A stretch of 64,000 nt of DNA from Rikenellaceae bacterium (GTDB taxonomy: Bacteria > Bacteroidota > Bacteroidia > Bacteroidales > Rikenellaceae): NCBI GenBank assembly GCA_015059785.1, contig SUZS01000002.1, forward strand, positions 62,001-126,000, in the 5' to 3' direction. Below the pieces are notes generated by a model. The model worked only from the letters and a program-made list of their open reading frames with translations, had not been told where the DNA came from and made no database searches. Shown piece by piece: positions 40,762 through 49,672 of this stretch; the first letter of the stretch is position 1, and each line of letters begins with the position of its first letter. Made by a program: the position numbers and the translations under genes.

Positions 40762-43731
40762 ATGAAACAGATTTTACGAAAAATAGCTATATTAGTTTTG
40801 TTCTTTGTCCTCTGTAGTGATACTATTGCGGCGCCAAGGAGTGTTGTTACAGACCAACAGAAAACGGCTATCACTCAGACCCTTACGCGAATTGTGCAGC
40901 GTGAGATTAAGGGGGTGCCTGCCAATGTTACCTCCGTTACTGTCAAGGGTAATAAGGTTAGGATTTTTGTCTCGTCCGGTCTATCATACTATCCTGTGCG
41001 AGAGGATAACCTGAAGGCTATGTGTGACTCTGTTAGACCTCTTTTGCCTAAAAAGTTGCGCGGTAAGCAGATTGAATTTTACTCTGAGGGTCGCTCATTG
41101 GCGGACTATATCCCGTATGGCTATCGCTCCTCTACAAAGAAGATTATCCCCTTTAGAAACAGCTCACAGGGTGGACAGCTTGTACGCCCTGAGCGTCCAT
41201 TTAAGATTACTAAAGGCCTTAATGATAGACATATAGCTATGTGGCAGAGTCACGGCCGCTACTTTGATGTTAAGGCTAATGAGTGGCGTTGGCAACGCTC
41301 GCTGCTCTGGCAGACGGTGGAGGATTTGTATACTCAGAGCTATGTGCTTCCATATGTCGTGCCTATGCTTGAGGCTGCGGGTGCAACGGTAATGCTTCCT
41401 CGCGAGCGCGACTTTCAGACCGCTGAAATAGTTGTAGATAATGACGGGGTGGGATATGCAGAGAGCGCGGGATGCTATGGTTGGAGTTCTGCTGGTGTGG
41501 GTTTTGCTCATAAGAAAGATACCTATCTCTCTGGCGAGAATCCATTTAAGGATGGCACTTGCCGTATGGTGCAGACTACAAAAGATAGCAGTAAACAGAG
41601 TCTTGCAAAGTGGTCGGCGGCCTTTGAAGATAGTGGTGACTACGCTGTCTATGTAAGCTATAAGTCACTACCAAATAGCCTTGATGGCGCTCTGTATACC
41701 GTCTACCACGCAGGAGGTATAAGTCGCGTGAGAGTCAATCAGAAGATTGGCGGTGGTACATGGATTTATATAGGTACTTATCGCTTTACTTCAGCTAAAG
41801 AGAAGGTTGTGGTAACGCTCTCAAATGTTTGTTCCTCAGAGGATTGTGTTGTCACTGCAGATGCTGTAAAGATTGGTGGTGGTTATGGAAATGTTGCTCG
41901 TACGGTCTGCGATTCGCTCCGTACAGAGGGGTGTGATTATACGCCAATAACAAGCGGTATGCCGCGCTATTGCGAGGGCGCAAGGTATTGGCTTCAGTGG
42001 GCAGGTTTTGATAAAGATGTATACTGCAAGCACGACGACTGTAACGACTATAATGATGACTATAAGTGTCGTGGTGAATGGGTAAATGCCCTTATGGGTG
42101 GTTCTGAAAGGTTAGAGAAGGAGTCGGGGCTTGGTGTCCCTATTGACTTGTCGCTCGCTTTCCACTCCGATGCGGGCATTACTGATAACGATGCAACTAT
42201 CGGAACGCTTGGTATTTTCTATACGAAGTTTAAGAAAGGTCAGTTTGAGGGCGGAGCAAAGCGCTACCTCTCGCGAGACCTTACAGATTTGATAATGACG
42301 CAGATAGCTGGCGATATCCGTCGTACATACGAGCCTGAATGGCGCCGTAGAGGTATGTGGAATAAGAGCTATTTTGAAGCCCGCGTGCCATCTACGCCGA
42401 CTATGCTACTGGAGCTACTATCGCATCAAAATCTTGCGGATATGCGCTTGGGTCACGATCCAAACTTTAAGTTTGTGGTCTCTCGTGCTATTTATAAGGC
42501 GATTTTGCGCCATTTGTCAGCGCAGTATGGCGTGCAGTATTGTGTAACTCCGTTGCCTGTGAATAGTTTTGCTACGGCCCCTGCAGGAGATGGTGCTGTC
42601 TGCTTGAGTTGGAGAGCTACCGTAGATAGCCTTGAATTTACTGCTTCACCTACGGCTTATGTGGTCTATACTCGTAGGGGTGATGGTGGTTTTGATAACG
42701 GTAGAGTTGTGGCATCTAATTCACTGATTGTTAGTCAGGAACCGGATGTTATCTATAGCTATCGTGTAACTGCGATTAATGCTGGAGGAGAGAGTTTTCC
42801 GAGTGAGACTCTTGCGGTTTGCCAATCTTCAAGCGCCAGTGCAACGGCTATGATTGTCAATGGTTTTGATAGGGTCTCTGCTGCCGAGTGCCGCGAGGAT
42901 GGCTTCCATAATGAGTTTGATAGCGGCGTGGCTTACTTGCGTGATGTGGCATTTATTGGCGAGCAACGCGTGCATGATATTTCAAAGCGTCGTGAGAAGA
43001 GTGAGCCTCGCGCCTTTGGTGTCTCATTTAGCGACCACGCGGGCGAGATTGTAGGCGGTAATAGCTTTGACTACCCATATCTGCACGGTAAGAGTTTGCT
43101 TGCTGCGGGGTGTTCATTCTACTCCGCAAGTGTGGCGGCTGTTGAGGGTAGAGAGGTGGATTTGTCAGGTTTTAATCTTGTGGATATCGTTCTTGGTAAG
43201 CAGCGCACAACAACCGTTGGACGAGGAGTAGCTGGTAAAAGATATGAGTGTTTTTCTGATGATTTACAGGGCGTTATCGCTGATTACTTAAAGTCAAATG
43301 GAGCTTTGTTTGTCTCTGGTGCATATATCGGAACAGACCTTCTTAGTTCAGCGACCTCTGATGAGGATGATAAAAAGTTTGCGCGCGAAGTATTGCGTAT
43401 CTCTCATATGGGAAATAGCAGCACGGTGACAAAGCAGAACTTTGTTACAACGACCAGTCGCGCAGCGGTGCGATTGAGCGGTCGTAAGTACTACTATTGT
43501 CGTGAGTATCGCCCTGATTACTATACTGTTAACTCTGTGGATGGCTTTGCTGCTACTGGTGGAGCAAAGGAGCTTATGCGCTATCCAGATAGCAACCTTG
43601 CTGCGGCAGTCGGTTATCGCGGAGAGGGCGGCTGTGCTACATTTGTTATGGGATTTCCATTTGAGTCTATAACGGATAGCGAGAGTAGAGACTTTTTGAT
43701 GAAAGATATTGTTGATTATTTAATACACTAA
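40762..43731 (+). CDS. Secreted N-acetylmuramoyl-L-alanine amidase-like protein with inserted golvesin-like domain and Fn3
   Basis: 989 residues with a signal peptide (about 1-23, ending IAA-AP). The catalytic part is split. Residues about 150-215 carry His164 in MWQSHGRYFD and a glutamate in the WQTVED helix. About 225-375 is an inserted beta-sandwich that reads like the golvesin C-terminal/xanthan-lyase-type domain (GDYAVYVSYKS, VVTADAVKIGGG). About 380-580 resumes the Amidase_3-like fold with the zinc ligand His468 in AFHSDAG and the catalytic-glutamate region MLLELLSHQN. A fibronectin III domain (about 610-690) and a C-terminal Rossmann-like or glutamine-amidotransferase-like domain follow. 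Likely role: peptidoglycan or glycopeptide hydrolysis in the envelope. It is the first gene of an operon with a GH20 enzyme. Confidence 0.8.
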   Translation: MKQILRKIAILVLFFVLCSDTIAAPRSVVTDQQKTAITQTLTRIVQREIKGVPANVTSVTVKGNKVRIFVSSGLSYYPVREDNLKAMCDSVRPLLPKKLRGKQIEFYSEGRSLADYIPYGYRSSTKKIIPFRNSSQGGQLVRPERPFKITKGLNDRHIAMWQSHGRYFDVKANEWRWQRSLLWQTVEDLYTQSYVLPYVVPMLEAAGATVMLPRERDFQTAEIVVDNDGVGYAESAGCYGWSSAGVGFAHKKDTYLSGENPFKDGTCRMVQTTKDSSKQSLAKWSAAFEDSGDYAVYVSYKSLPNSLDGALYTVYHAGGISRVRVNQKIGGGTWIYIGTYRFTSAKEKVVVTLSNVCSSEDCVVTADAVKIGGGYGNVARTVCDSLRTEGCDYTPITSGMPRYCEGARYWLQWAGFDKDVYCKHDDCNDYNDDYKCRGEWVNALMGGSERLEKESGLGVPIDLSLAFHSDAGITDNDATIGTLGIFYTKFKKGQFEGGAKRYLSRDLTDLIMTQIAGDIRRTYEPEWRRRGMWNKSYFEARVPSTPTMLLELLSHQNLADMRLGHDPNFKFVVSRAIYKAILRHLSAQYGVQYCVTPLPVNSFATAPAGDGAVCLSWRATVDSLEFTASPTAYVVYTRRGDGGFDNGRVVASNSLIVSQEPDVIYSYRVTAINAGGESFPSETLAVCQSSSASATAMIVNGFDRVSAAECREDGFHNEFDSGVAYLRDVAFIGEQRVHDISKRREKSEPRAFGVSFSDHAGEIVGGNSFDYPYLHGKSLLAAGCSFYSASVAAVEGREVDLSGFNLVDIVLGKQRTTTVGRGVAGKRYECFSDDLQGVIADYLKSNGALFVSGAYIGTDLLSSATSDEDDKKFAREVLRISHMGNSSTVTKQNFVTTTSRAAVRLSGRKYYYCREYRPDYYTVNSVDGFAATGGAKELMRYPDSNLAAAVGYRGEGGCATFVMGFPFESITDSESRDFLMKDIVDYLIH

Positions 43732-43734
43732 CCT

Positions 43735-45342
43735 ATGAAACGAATACTTTTAGTAATTTTTGCAATCGTTTGTACGACAGCTGTTTATGCAGTTGATTAT
43801 ACAAATGTTATCGTGCCTCGTCCAGTAAGCTGTGAGTCTGGAGAAGGAGAGTTTGTTCTATCTGCAAAAACAGTTGTACGCGCAGAGAGTGTAGGCCTTG
43901 TTCGTGCGGGCGAAATTTTTGCTGAAGACCTTGAGAGGGTGCTTGGCAAAGAGTTATCTGTCAAGAAGTTGTCGCCTCGCGCGGGTGCTATCAACCTCTC
44001 GGTAGACTCCACTCTTGAGTTAGAGCAGTATATGCTTAAGATTACCAAAGCGGGTATTTGGATTGTTGGAGGCTCGGAGCGTGGTGTATTCTTCGGCTTG
44101 CAGAGTCTTCTGCAGATTGCTGCTGCATCGCCAGTTATGAAGGACTCATTTGTCCTATCGGCTGTAACTATTTCAGACAAACCTCACTTTGAGTACCGCG
44201 GAGCGATGTTTGATGTCTGCCGTCACATCTTTACTGTAGATGAAGTAAAGCGTTATATAGACATCCTTGCACTCCACAAAATCAATAAGTTCCACTGGCA
44301 TCTTACAGAGGATCAGGGTTGGCGAATTGAGATTAAGCGTTATCCAGAGCTTTCGCAGGTTGGTGCTTATCGTAATGAGACTCTTATAGGACGAAATCGC
44401 AAGTCAAAGGTCTACGACGGCACTCGTTATGGAGGTGTATTTACTCAGGATGAGGTGCGCGAGGTTGTAGCTTATGCTGCCGAGCGATATATTGATGTAA
44501 TTCCAGAGATTGAGATGCCTGGCCACGCCATTGCGGCTCTTACGACATATCCGCATCTTGGCTGTACTGGCGGTCCATATGAGGTGTGGACTCGTTGGGG
44601 CATTAGCAAGAATGTCTTTTGCGCAGGTAAGGAGAGTACATTTGAGTTTATAGAGAATGTGCTTACAGAGGTGCTGGAGCTCTTCCCATACAAGTATATA
44701 CATATTGGTGGAGATGAGGCTCCGCGTGATATGTGGAAGAAGTGCCCACATTGCCAGAAGCGTATTAAGGATGAGGGTCTTACGGGCGAGGACCAGTTGC
44801 AGAGCTACTTTATGGAGCGTGTAGAGAAGTGGCTCAATGAGCGCGGTCGCTCTATTATTGGCTGGGATGAGATTCTTAAGGGTGGTGTTTCAAAGAGCGC
44901 GACAGTGATGTCTTGGCGTGGTAGCAAGGGTGGTATTGCTGCTGCAAAGCAGGGTAACTATGTTATTATGACGCCAAATACCCACTGCTATATTGACTAC
45001 TACCAGACATCAAACCCTGTAGAGAATGGCGAGCCGCTTGGAAATGGTCGCTTCCCAGTAACACTGCGTAAGACCTACTCTTTAGACCCATATGCAGGTC
45101 TTAATGAGCAACAGCAACAATATATTAAGGGAGTTCAGGTGAACCTCTGGGCAGAGTATATCGCTACCTTTGACCATATCCAGCATATGCTTCTGCCACG
45201 CTTAGCGGCACTTGCAGAGACTGGTTGGTCGTATGGCAATAAGGATTATGATGATTTTGCACGCCGTATGCACATCCTGCGTAAGCTTTACGACAAGAAG
45301 GGTTTTGTTTACGCCCCTTACTTCTTTAACGGAATAGAGTAA
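43735..45342 (+). CDS. Beta-N-acetylhexosaminidase (GH20)
   Basis: Removes terminal GlcNAc or GalNAc from glycans. 535 residues with signal peptide (about 1-19). An N-terminal GH20b beta domain (20-145) is followed by the TIM barrel from EYRGAMFDVCRH. The substrate-assisted catalytic pair is D327-E328 in HIGGDEAPRD. HWHLTEDQGWRIEIKRYP and the late LWAEYIAT tryptophan motif line the pocket. It lies 3 nt after the amidase-like gene, so the two enzymes are made together, suggesting turnover of peptidoglycan or of host/mucin amino-sugar glycans. No SusCD pair is nearby, so it is not a classic PUL. Confidence 0.95.
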   Translation: MKRILLVIFAIVCTTAVYAVDYTNVIVPRPVSCESGEGEFVLSAKTVVRAESVGLVRAGEIFAEDLERVLGKELSVKKLSPRAGAINLSVDSTLELEQYMLKITKAGIWIVGGSERGVFFGLQSLLQIAAASPVMKDSFVLSAVTISDKPHFEYRGAMFDVCRHIFTVDEVKRYIDILALHKINKFHWHLTEDQGWRIEIKRYPELSQVGAYRNETLIGRNRKSKVYDGTRYGGVFTQDEVREVVAYAAERYIDVIPEIEMPGHAIAALTTYPHLGCTGGPYEVWTRWGISKNVFCAGKESTFEFIENVLTEVLELFPYKYIHIGGDEAPRDMWKKCPHCQKRIKDEGLTGEDQLQSYFMERVEKWLNERGRSIIGWDEILKGGVSKSATVMSWRGSKGGIAAAKQGNYVIMTPNTHCYIDYYQTSNPVENGEPLGNGRFPVTLRKTYSLDPYAGLNEQQQQYIKGVQVNLWAEYIATFDHIQHMLLPRLAALAETGWSYGNKDYDDFARRMHILRKLYDKKGFVYAPYFFNGIE

Positions 45343-46235
45343 TGCAGAGGCTTTCGTCACATACATTGCGTACTATATCTATGCCATTTGGTATGGTTGT
45401 AGGCGCGCTGTTGTGTCGTCAGATTGTGGCTGTAGATAGCTGGAGCGGCGGAATGCTCACTCCAGTGCTGATATTTGCAATGCTCTTTTTTACCTATTGC
45501 AGGGTAGATATTACCAAGATGCGCATTACGATGATGCACTTTTGGCTCTTCGCAGCGCAGATTGTCGGCGCGATGTTGCTATATACCCTTTGTCAGCCTT
45601 TGGGCGAGAGTGTGGCTCAAGGAGCAATGATTTGCGCCCTTGCTCCTATCGCTATGGCGGCGGTGGTTATCGGTGGAATGCTGGGCGCAAATATTGAGAA
45701 TATGACAACCTACAGCCTGCTGTGTAATATCGGAACGGCCTTTGTGGCACCATTCATCCTTTCGTGGGTGGGTAATGGCGAGTGTACACTTATGCAGATA
45801 CTTACGAAGGTTGCGCCACTGCTTATTGCTCCCTTTGTGGCTGGGCAGTTGTGTCGCTTTGCACTGCCAAAGGTGGCTCTGTGGGTGGCGGATCATAGCC
45901 GAATTTCGTTCTATATTTGGCTCGTCTCGCTTGTGGTTGTTGTGGGTAGAACGACGGCATTTGTTATAGACCATAGCGCAACGGACCTTACAACAGAGAT
46001 TATTCTTGCAGCGGTTGCTGCGATAATATGTGTTGTGCAGTTTATGTTGGGTCGTAAGATAGGTGCAAAATATGGCGATACGGTAGCAGGCGGACAATCT
46101 TTGGGTCAGAAGAATACTGTTCTGGCTGTCTGGATGGCCCAGTCGTTTCTAAATCCTATTTCGTGCGTTGCGCCAACGGCATATATCGTGTGGCAAAATA
46201 TAGTTAATTCGTATCAGATATATAGAAAGAAGTGA
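45342..46235 (+). CDS. Bile acid:sodium symporter (BASS) family transporter
   Basis: 297 residues, about nine to ten membrane helices. The overall pattern matches BASS/ASBT-type transporters: an N-terminal hydrophobic hairpin, a conserved P-I-A-M-A region in the central helices (ALAPIAMAAVVIGGMLGAN), and the late SLGQKNTVLAVWMA with a crossover region. The natural substrate could be a carboxylate such as pantoate or a bile acid; this cannot be decided. Its ATG overlaps the GH20 stop by one base (TAATG). It has a one-base overlap with the next gene as well, so it is firmly inside the operon. Confidence 0.8.
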   Translation: MQRLSSHTLRTISMPFGMVVGALLCRQIVAVDSWSGGMLTPVLIFAMLFFTYCRVDITKMRITMMHFWLFAAQIVGAMLLYTLCQPLGESVAQGAMICALAPIAMAAVVIGGMLGANIENMTTYSLLCNIGTAFVAPFILSWVGNGECTLMQILTKVAPLLIAPFVAGQLCRFALPKVALWVADHSRISFYIWLVSLVVVVGRTTAFVIDHSATDLTTEIILAAVAAIICVVQFMLGRKIGAKYGDTVAGGQSLGQKNTVLAVWMAQSFLNPISCVAPTAYIVWQNIVNSYQIYRKK

Positions 46236-47257
46236 TGAAGATTGCAGATATATCTCTACAGGATAGAGCTCTTTTCCTTGCACCGATGGAGGATGTTACC
46301 GACCCTTCGTTCCGCTATATGTGTAAACTCTTTGGAGCAGATATGGTTACTACGGAGTTTATATCCTCTGATGGACTTATCCGAGATGCAAGAAAGTCGC
46401 TGGCAAAACTTGAAATTTCGGACTTTGAACGCCCTGTAGGCATTCAGATATACGGAAATCAGATAGAGCCGATGGTGGAGGCTGCAAAGATTGCCGAGGC
46501 TGCTAACCCCGATGTTATTGATATTAACTTCGGCTGCCCGATGAAGAAAATCGCTGGTCGTGGTGCGGGTAGCGGTATGATGCGCGATGTGCCACTGATG
46601 GTTGAGATGACTCGCCAGATTGTAAACGCAGTCCGTAAGCCAGTGACCGTAAAGACACGCCTTGGCTGGGATGATGAGAGTAAGAATATAGAGGAGATAG
46701 CTCATAGACTGCAAGATGTTGGTATTTCGGCGCTGACAATCCATGGCCGTACGCGCTGCCAGATGTATACGGGCGAGGCGGACTGGACTCTTATAGGCAA
46801 GATTAAGAACGACCCGACTATCCATATCCCGATTATCGGAAACGGAGATATTGACTCGGCTGTAAAGGCTAAGCAGATGTTTGACCGCTATGGCGTGGAT
46901 GCGGTGATGATTGGCCGTGCAACATATGGTCGTCCGTGGATTTTCCGCGAGATTAGACACTATCTTAACACTGGTGAGATTCTTCCGCAACCATCTGTCC
47001 TTGAGCGTATTGCTATTGCAAAAGAGCACCTTGCTAAGTCGGTTGAAATTAAAGGCGATAGGGTAGGAGTGTTTGAGATGCGCCGTCACCTGTCTAACTA
47101 CTTCAAGGGTCTGCCGAACTTTAAGGAGACCCGTATGAAACTTGTTACACTTACAGATGTGGACGAGCTGCAAGATACGATCTCTTCTATCGCAGACCGC
47201 TGGGGAGACTATGATTTTGGCGAGGTTGTTCCGCCACCATTATCTCACGATATATAA
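46235..47257 (+). CDS. dus: tRNA-dihydrouridine synthase
   Basis: Reduces uridine to dihydrouridine in the tRNA D arm with FMN and NADPH. 340 residues from the ATG at 46235, which overlaps the transporter stop (TGATG); a GTG one codon earlier is not needed. It opens with LAPMEDVTDPSFR, the FMN-binding start of the family. DINFGCPMKKIAGRGAGSGMM carries the catalytic Cys, and IIGNGDI and GRATYGRPWIF bind the flavin phosphate. It resembles DusB by length. A terminator overlaps its stop. Confidence 0.95.
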   Translation: MKIADISLQDRALFLAPMEDVTDPSFRYMCKLFGADMVTTEFISSDGLIRDARKSLAKLEISDFERPVGIQIYGNQIEPMVEAAKIAEAANPDVIDINFGCPMKKIAGRGAGSGMMRDVPLMVEMTRQIVNAVRKPVTVKTRLGWDDESKNIEEIAHRLQDVGISALTIHGRTRCQMYTGEADWTLIGKIKNDPTIHIPIIGNGDIDSAVKAKQMFDRYGVDAVMIGRATYGRPWIFREIRHYLNTGEILPQPSVLERIAIAKEHLAKSVEIKGDRVGVFEMRRHLSNYFKGLPNFKETRMKLVTLTDVDELQDTISSIADRWGDYDFGEVVPPPLSHDI

Positions 47258-47287
47258 AAAATGCGAGCCACAAAGCTCGCATTTTTT
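47256..47287 (+). terminator. Bidirectional terminator after dus
   Basis: AAAAAATGCGAGC and GCTCGCATTTTTT form a stem of 13 bp around a short loop, symmetric in both directions. It separates dus from the convergent Spy-like gene. Confidence 0.9.
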
Positions 47288-47292
47288 ATATA

Positions 47293-47775
47293 CTACTCTC
47301 TTGGTCCTCCCTCGCCTCTTGGACCACGGCCTGGACCACCTTGTCCACCTTGAGGTCGCTGTGGGCGCATAGCCTTCTTTTCTACCATAAAGATTTTTGA
47401 GAGCTGCTCTGATGTTAGGTAGTTCTTAAATACGCGCATATACTCCTTCTTGCAGGCGATAATATCTGCATCGGCATTGAGCTGATCCATAACCATACGG
47501 AAGGCGAGCTTCTCGTTAATCTCCTTGCCGTTGTAACCATCCATAAGGGTTTTGAGGTCTTTGCGGATTTTGCGAATCTCGCCCTGATATGCAAGATATA
47601 CAGGGGCAAACTTCTCAGCCTGCTCTGGAGTGAGCTTAAGCTCCTCTACAAGACCAGCGATGCGCTCTACAGGGGTTTTCTTTGGACCTTGTCCTCTACC
47701 GCCACCCATTGGTGGCTGAGCCATGGCCATATTTACAGCGAGTGCTGCACAGATAATTGCTAAAATCCTCTTCAT
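47293..47775 (-). CDS. Spy/CpxP-like periplasmic protein
   Basis: 160 residues with a signal peptide cleaved after AMAQ (about residue 20). It has a four-helix, LTxxQ-rich region: LVEELKLTPEQAEKFAPVYL and YLTSEQLSKIFMVEK each carry the LTPEQ-type motif of Spy/CpxP proteins, which act as ATP-independent chaperones or metal-stress sensors. The N-terminal (PPMGGGRGQGPKK) and C-terminal (RPQRPQGGQGGPGRGPRGEGG) ends are Gly/Pro/Arg-rich and disordered. It is monocistronic. Close TAnnTTTG sequence exists at 47813-47820 on the minus strand, but no TTTG box at the right distance. Confidence 0.85.
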   Translation of the reverse strand: MKRILAIICAALAVNMAMAQPPMGGGRGQGPKKTPVERIAGLVEELKLTPEQAEKFAPVYLAYQGEIRKIRKDLKTLMDGYNGKEINEKLAFRMVMDQLNADADIIACKKEYMRVFKNYLTSEQLSKIFMVEKKAMRPQRPQGGQGGPGRGPRGEGGPRE

Positions 47776-47967
47776 ACTCTTTTAGTTTTAATGTTCACAC
47801 GACAAAGATAGTAAAATTTTGATTAATATGTCATATCTGGTATAAACATTCTATTATTGCTCAAAGCATAAATGTTCTGTTTAGTCTATAAAATGTTGAA
47901 AATAGGTAATAATACTTACTATTATCTGTAATATATATCGTATATTTGCTCATTAAGTATATTTTAT

Positions 47968-48798
47968 ATGGCAATTAAGGTAGATATACGAGGTATTATC
48001 AAGGCGCGTTCTGGCAAGACTCTGCCTGGTTTTATTGCCCGACCTCTCGAGCGACTGATACATCAGCAGGAACTGAATCAGATGTTAGAAGAGGTTGATG
48101 GTATGGACCATAAGCAGACCCTTGACCATATTCTTAATAGCTGGAGGATGACTTGCTCTGCAATTTTCACTACTCCGTTAGATAAGAGCGAACGCTACAT
48201 TTTTGCATCCAACCACCCCTTTGGTGGTCTGGATGGAATGTTGCTGATACAGCTGTTGCAGCGTGAGTGGGATGATGTGGGGGCGATAGTAAACAATCTG
48301 TTGATGGCAATTGCTCCTCTGTCTCCATATTGGGTGCCAATTAATAAGTTCGGTCGCCAAAATAGCAACGCTTCACAGATTTATGATGCAGCATTAAGCT
48401 CTCCGACCAAGCAGATTCTCACTTTTCCGGCAGGTGCTTGCTCAAGACCTATTGATGGAAAGGTAGTTGATACAGAGTGGAAGTTCCGCTTTGTTAAGGA
48501 TGCTGTGAGATATAAGCGTAAGGTTGTGCCTGTCTATGTAGAGGGTCAGCTGTCGTGGCGTTTTCACACTCTCTACAAGTTGAGAAAATTCTTTGGTATA
48601 GGCGTAAATATTGAGCAGGGATTGCTCGTGGACGAGATGTTCCGTCAGCAGGGTAAGCATATCCGTGTTGTCTTTGGCGAGCCTATAGATGTTGAGTCTT
48701 TTGAGGGTACTGTTGCTCAGAAGGCTCTGGAGATTAGAAAAAGAAGTTACGAACTGCAAAAATACTTAAATGATGAAACCGATAATTCCGCCCGTTGA
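47968..48798 (+). CDS. PlsC-type O-acyltransferase, GlsA-like (amino-acid lipid synthesis)
   Basis: 276 residues of the 1-acylglycerol-phosphate acyltransferase fold. The catalytic motif is N82-H-P-F-G-G-L-D89, followed by an FPAGACSR-type acceptor-binding motif (TFPAGACSRPIDG). It has no clear membrane helix and so is probably peripheral. It overlaps by 26-29 nt with a GNAT/hemolysin-type acyltransferase gene. In Bacteroides, such a pair (GlsA O-acyltransferase, GlsB N-acyltransferase) makes glycine lipids and N-acyl amino-acid lipids; I name it by this resemblance and context. Alternative: a lysophospholipid acyltransferase. Confidence 0.75.
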   Translation: MAIKVDIRGIIKARSGKTLPGFIARPLERLIHQQELNQMLEEVDGMDHKQTLDHILNSWRMTCSAIFTTPLDKSERYIFASNHPFGGLDGMLLIQLLQREWDDVGAIVNNLLMAIAPLSPYWVPINKFGRQNSNASQIYDAALSSPTKQILTFPAGACSRPIDGKVVDTEWKFRFVKDAVRYKRKVVPVYVEGQLSWRFHTLYKLRKFFGIGVNIEQGLLVDEMFRQQGKHIRVVFGEPIDVESFEGTVAQKALEIRKRSYELQKYLNDETDNSAR

Positions 48799-49672
48799 TA
48801 AAGAGTTGATTCTTAATGAATTATCTCAGCTTGAGAAGGTCCGTGATACCCACTACGGAGGTAATGAGATATATGTTTTTGATGCGCAGCACTCTCCAAA
48901 CCTTATGCGCGAGGTTGCTCGTCTGCGTGAGGAGGCGTTTCGCTCTGGTGGTGGCGGCACGGGCGAGGCGATGGATGTAGATGAGGATGATACGGCTTTA
49001 GATGGATACAGCCAGCTAATTGCGTGGAGTCCTAAGGATCAGGAGATTATCGGTGGTTATAGGTATATTATCAGCCACCAGAAGCACCCCGCACATATGT
49101 CTACAGAGCACTATTTTAGGTTTACAGAACTCTTCCGCGATAACTACCTTCCTTATACTATTGAGCTTGGTCGTGCCTTTGTGCAGCTTAAGTATCAGGC
49201 TGCGGGCGATGCCCGAAGCATCTATGCTCTGGACAACCTCTGGGATGGTATCGGCGCACTTATAGCTCTGCATCCAGAGGCCAAATATCTGCTTGGAAAG
49301 GTTACCCTCTACTCGTCATATAATGAGGAGGCGCGAAATATGCTCTTCTACTTCTTGCATAGGTTCTTCCCTGATAATCAACATCTTCTTGAGGGGCGAC
49401 ATATCTTGAAGATGAATATTGACACTGAGAAGTTTAATAAGATTTTTACTGGCGAGACTTATGCCGAGAACTATAGCATCCTTCGCCACGCCATAAGGGA
49501 GTATAAGGAGATTATCCCGCCGCTGTTTAATGCCTATATGAACTTGTCAAGCTCTATGAAGACCTTTGACACAGTTCTGAACGAGGAGCTGGGCGGAGTC
49601 TATGAGACTGGCATCCTTATAAGTATTAACGATATCTACCACGAGAAGTATGATAGATATACCAAGTGGTAG
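48770..49672 (+). CDS. GNAT-fold N-acyltransferase, GlsB-like (amino-acid lipid synthesis)
   Basis: 300 residues; the start could be either of two adjacent ATGs (48770, 48773). It contains the hemolysin/OlsB-type acyltransferase fold: REVARLREEAFRSGGGGTGE near residue 40 and YIIS followed by ELGRAFVQLKYQ in the middle, typical of the acyl-ACP-dependent N-acyltransferases that acylate glycine, ornithine or serine. It is translated from within the end of the previous gene, indicating coupling. It probably makes N-acyl-glycine, whose hydroxyl fatty acid is then acylated by the partner. It is convergent with, and touches, the LuxC-like gene. Confidence 0.75.
   Translation: MMKPIIPPVDKELILNELSQLEKVRDTHYGGNEIYVFDAQHSPNLMREVARLREEAFRSGGGGTGEAMDVDEDDTALDGYSQLIAWSPKDQEIIGGYRYIISHQKHPAHMSTEHYFRFTELFRDNYLPYTIELGRAFVQLKYQAAGDARSIYALDNLWDGIGALIALHPEAKYLLGKVTLYSSYNEEARNMLFYFLHRFFPDNQHLLEGRHILKMNIDTEKFNKIFTGETYAENYSILRHAIREYKEIIPPLFNAYMNLSSSMKTFDTVLNEELGGVYETGILISINDIYHEKYDRYTKW

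Noticed and set aside
40762..45342. Polysaccharide utilisation locus around the amidase and GH20 genes
   Set aside because: No SusC/SusD pair, hybrid two-component system or sigma/anti-sigma pair is present.
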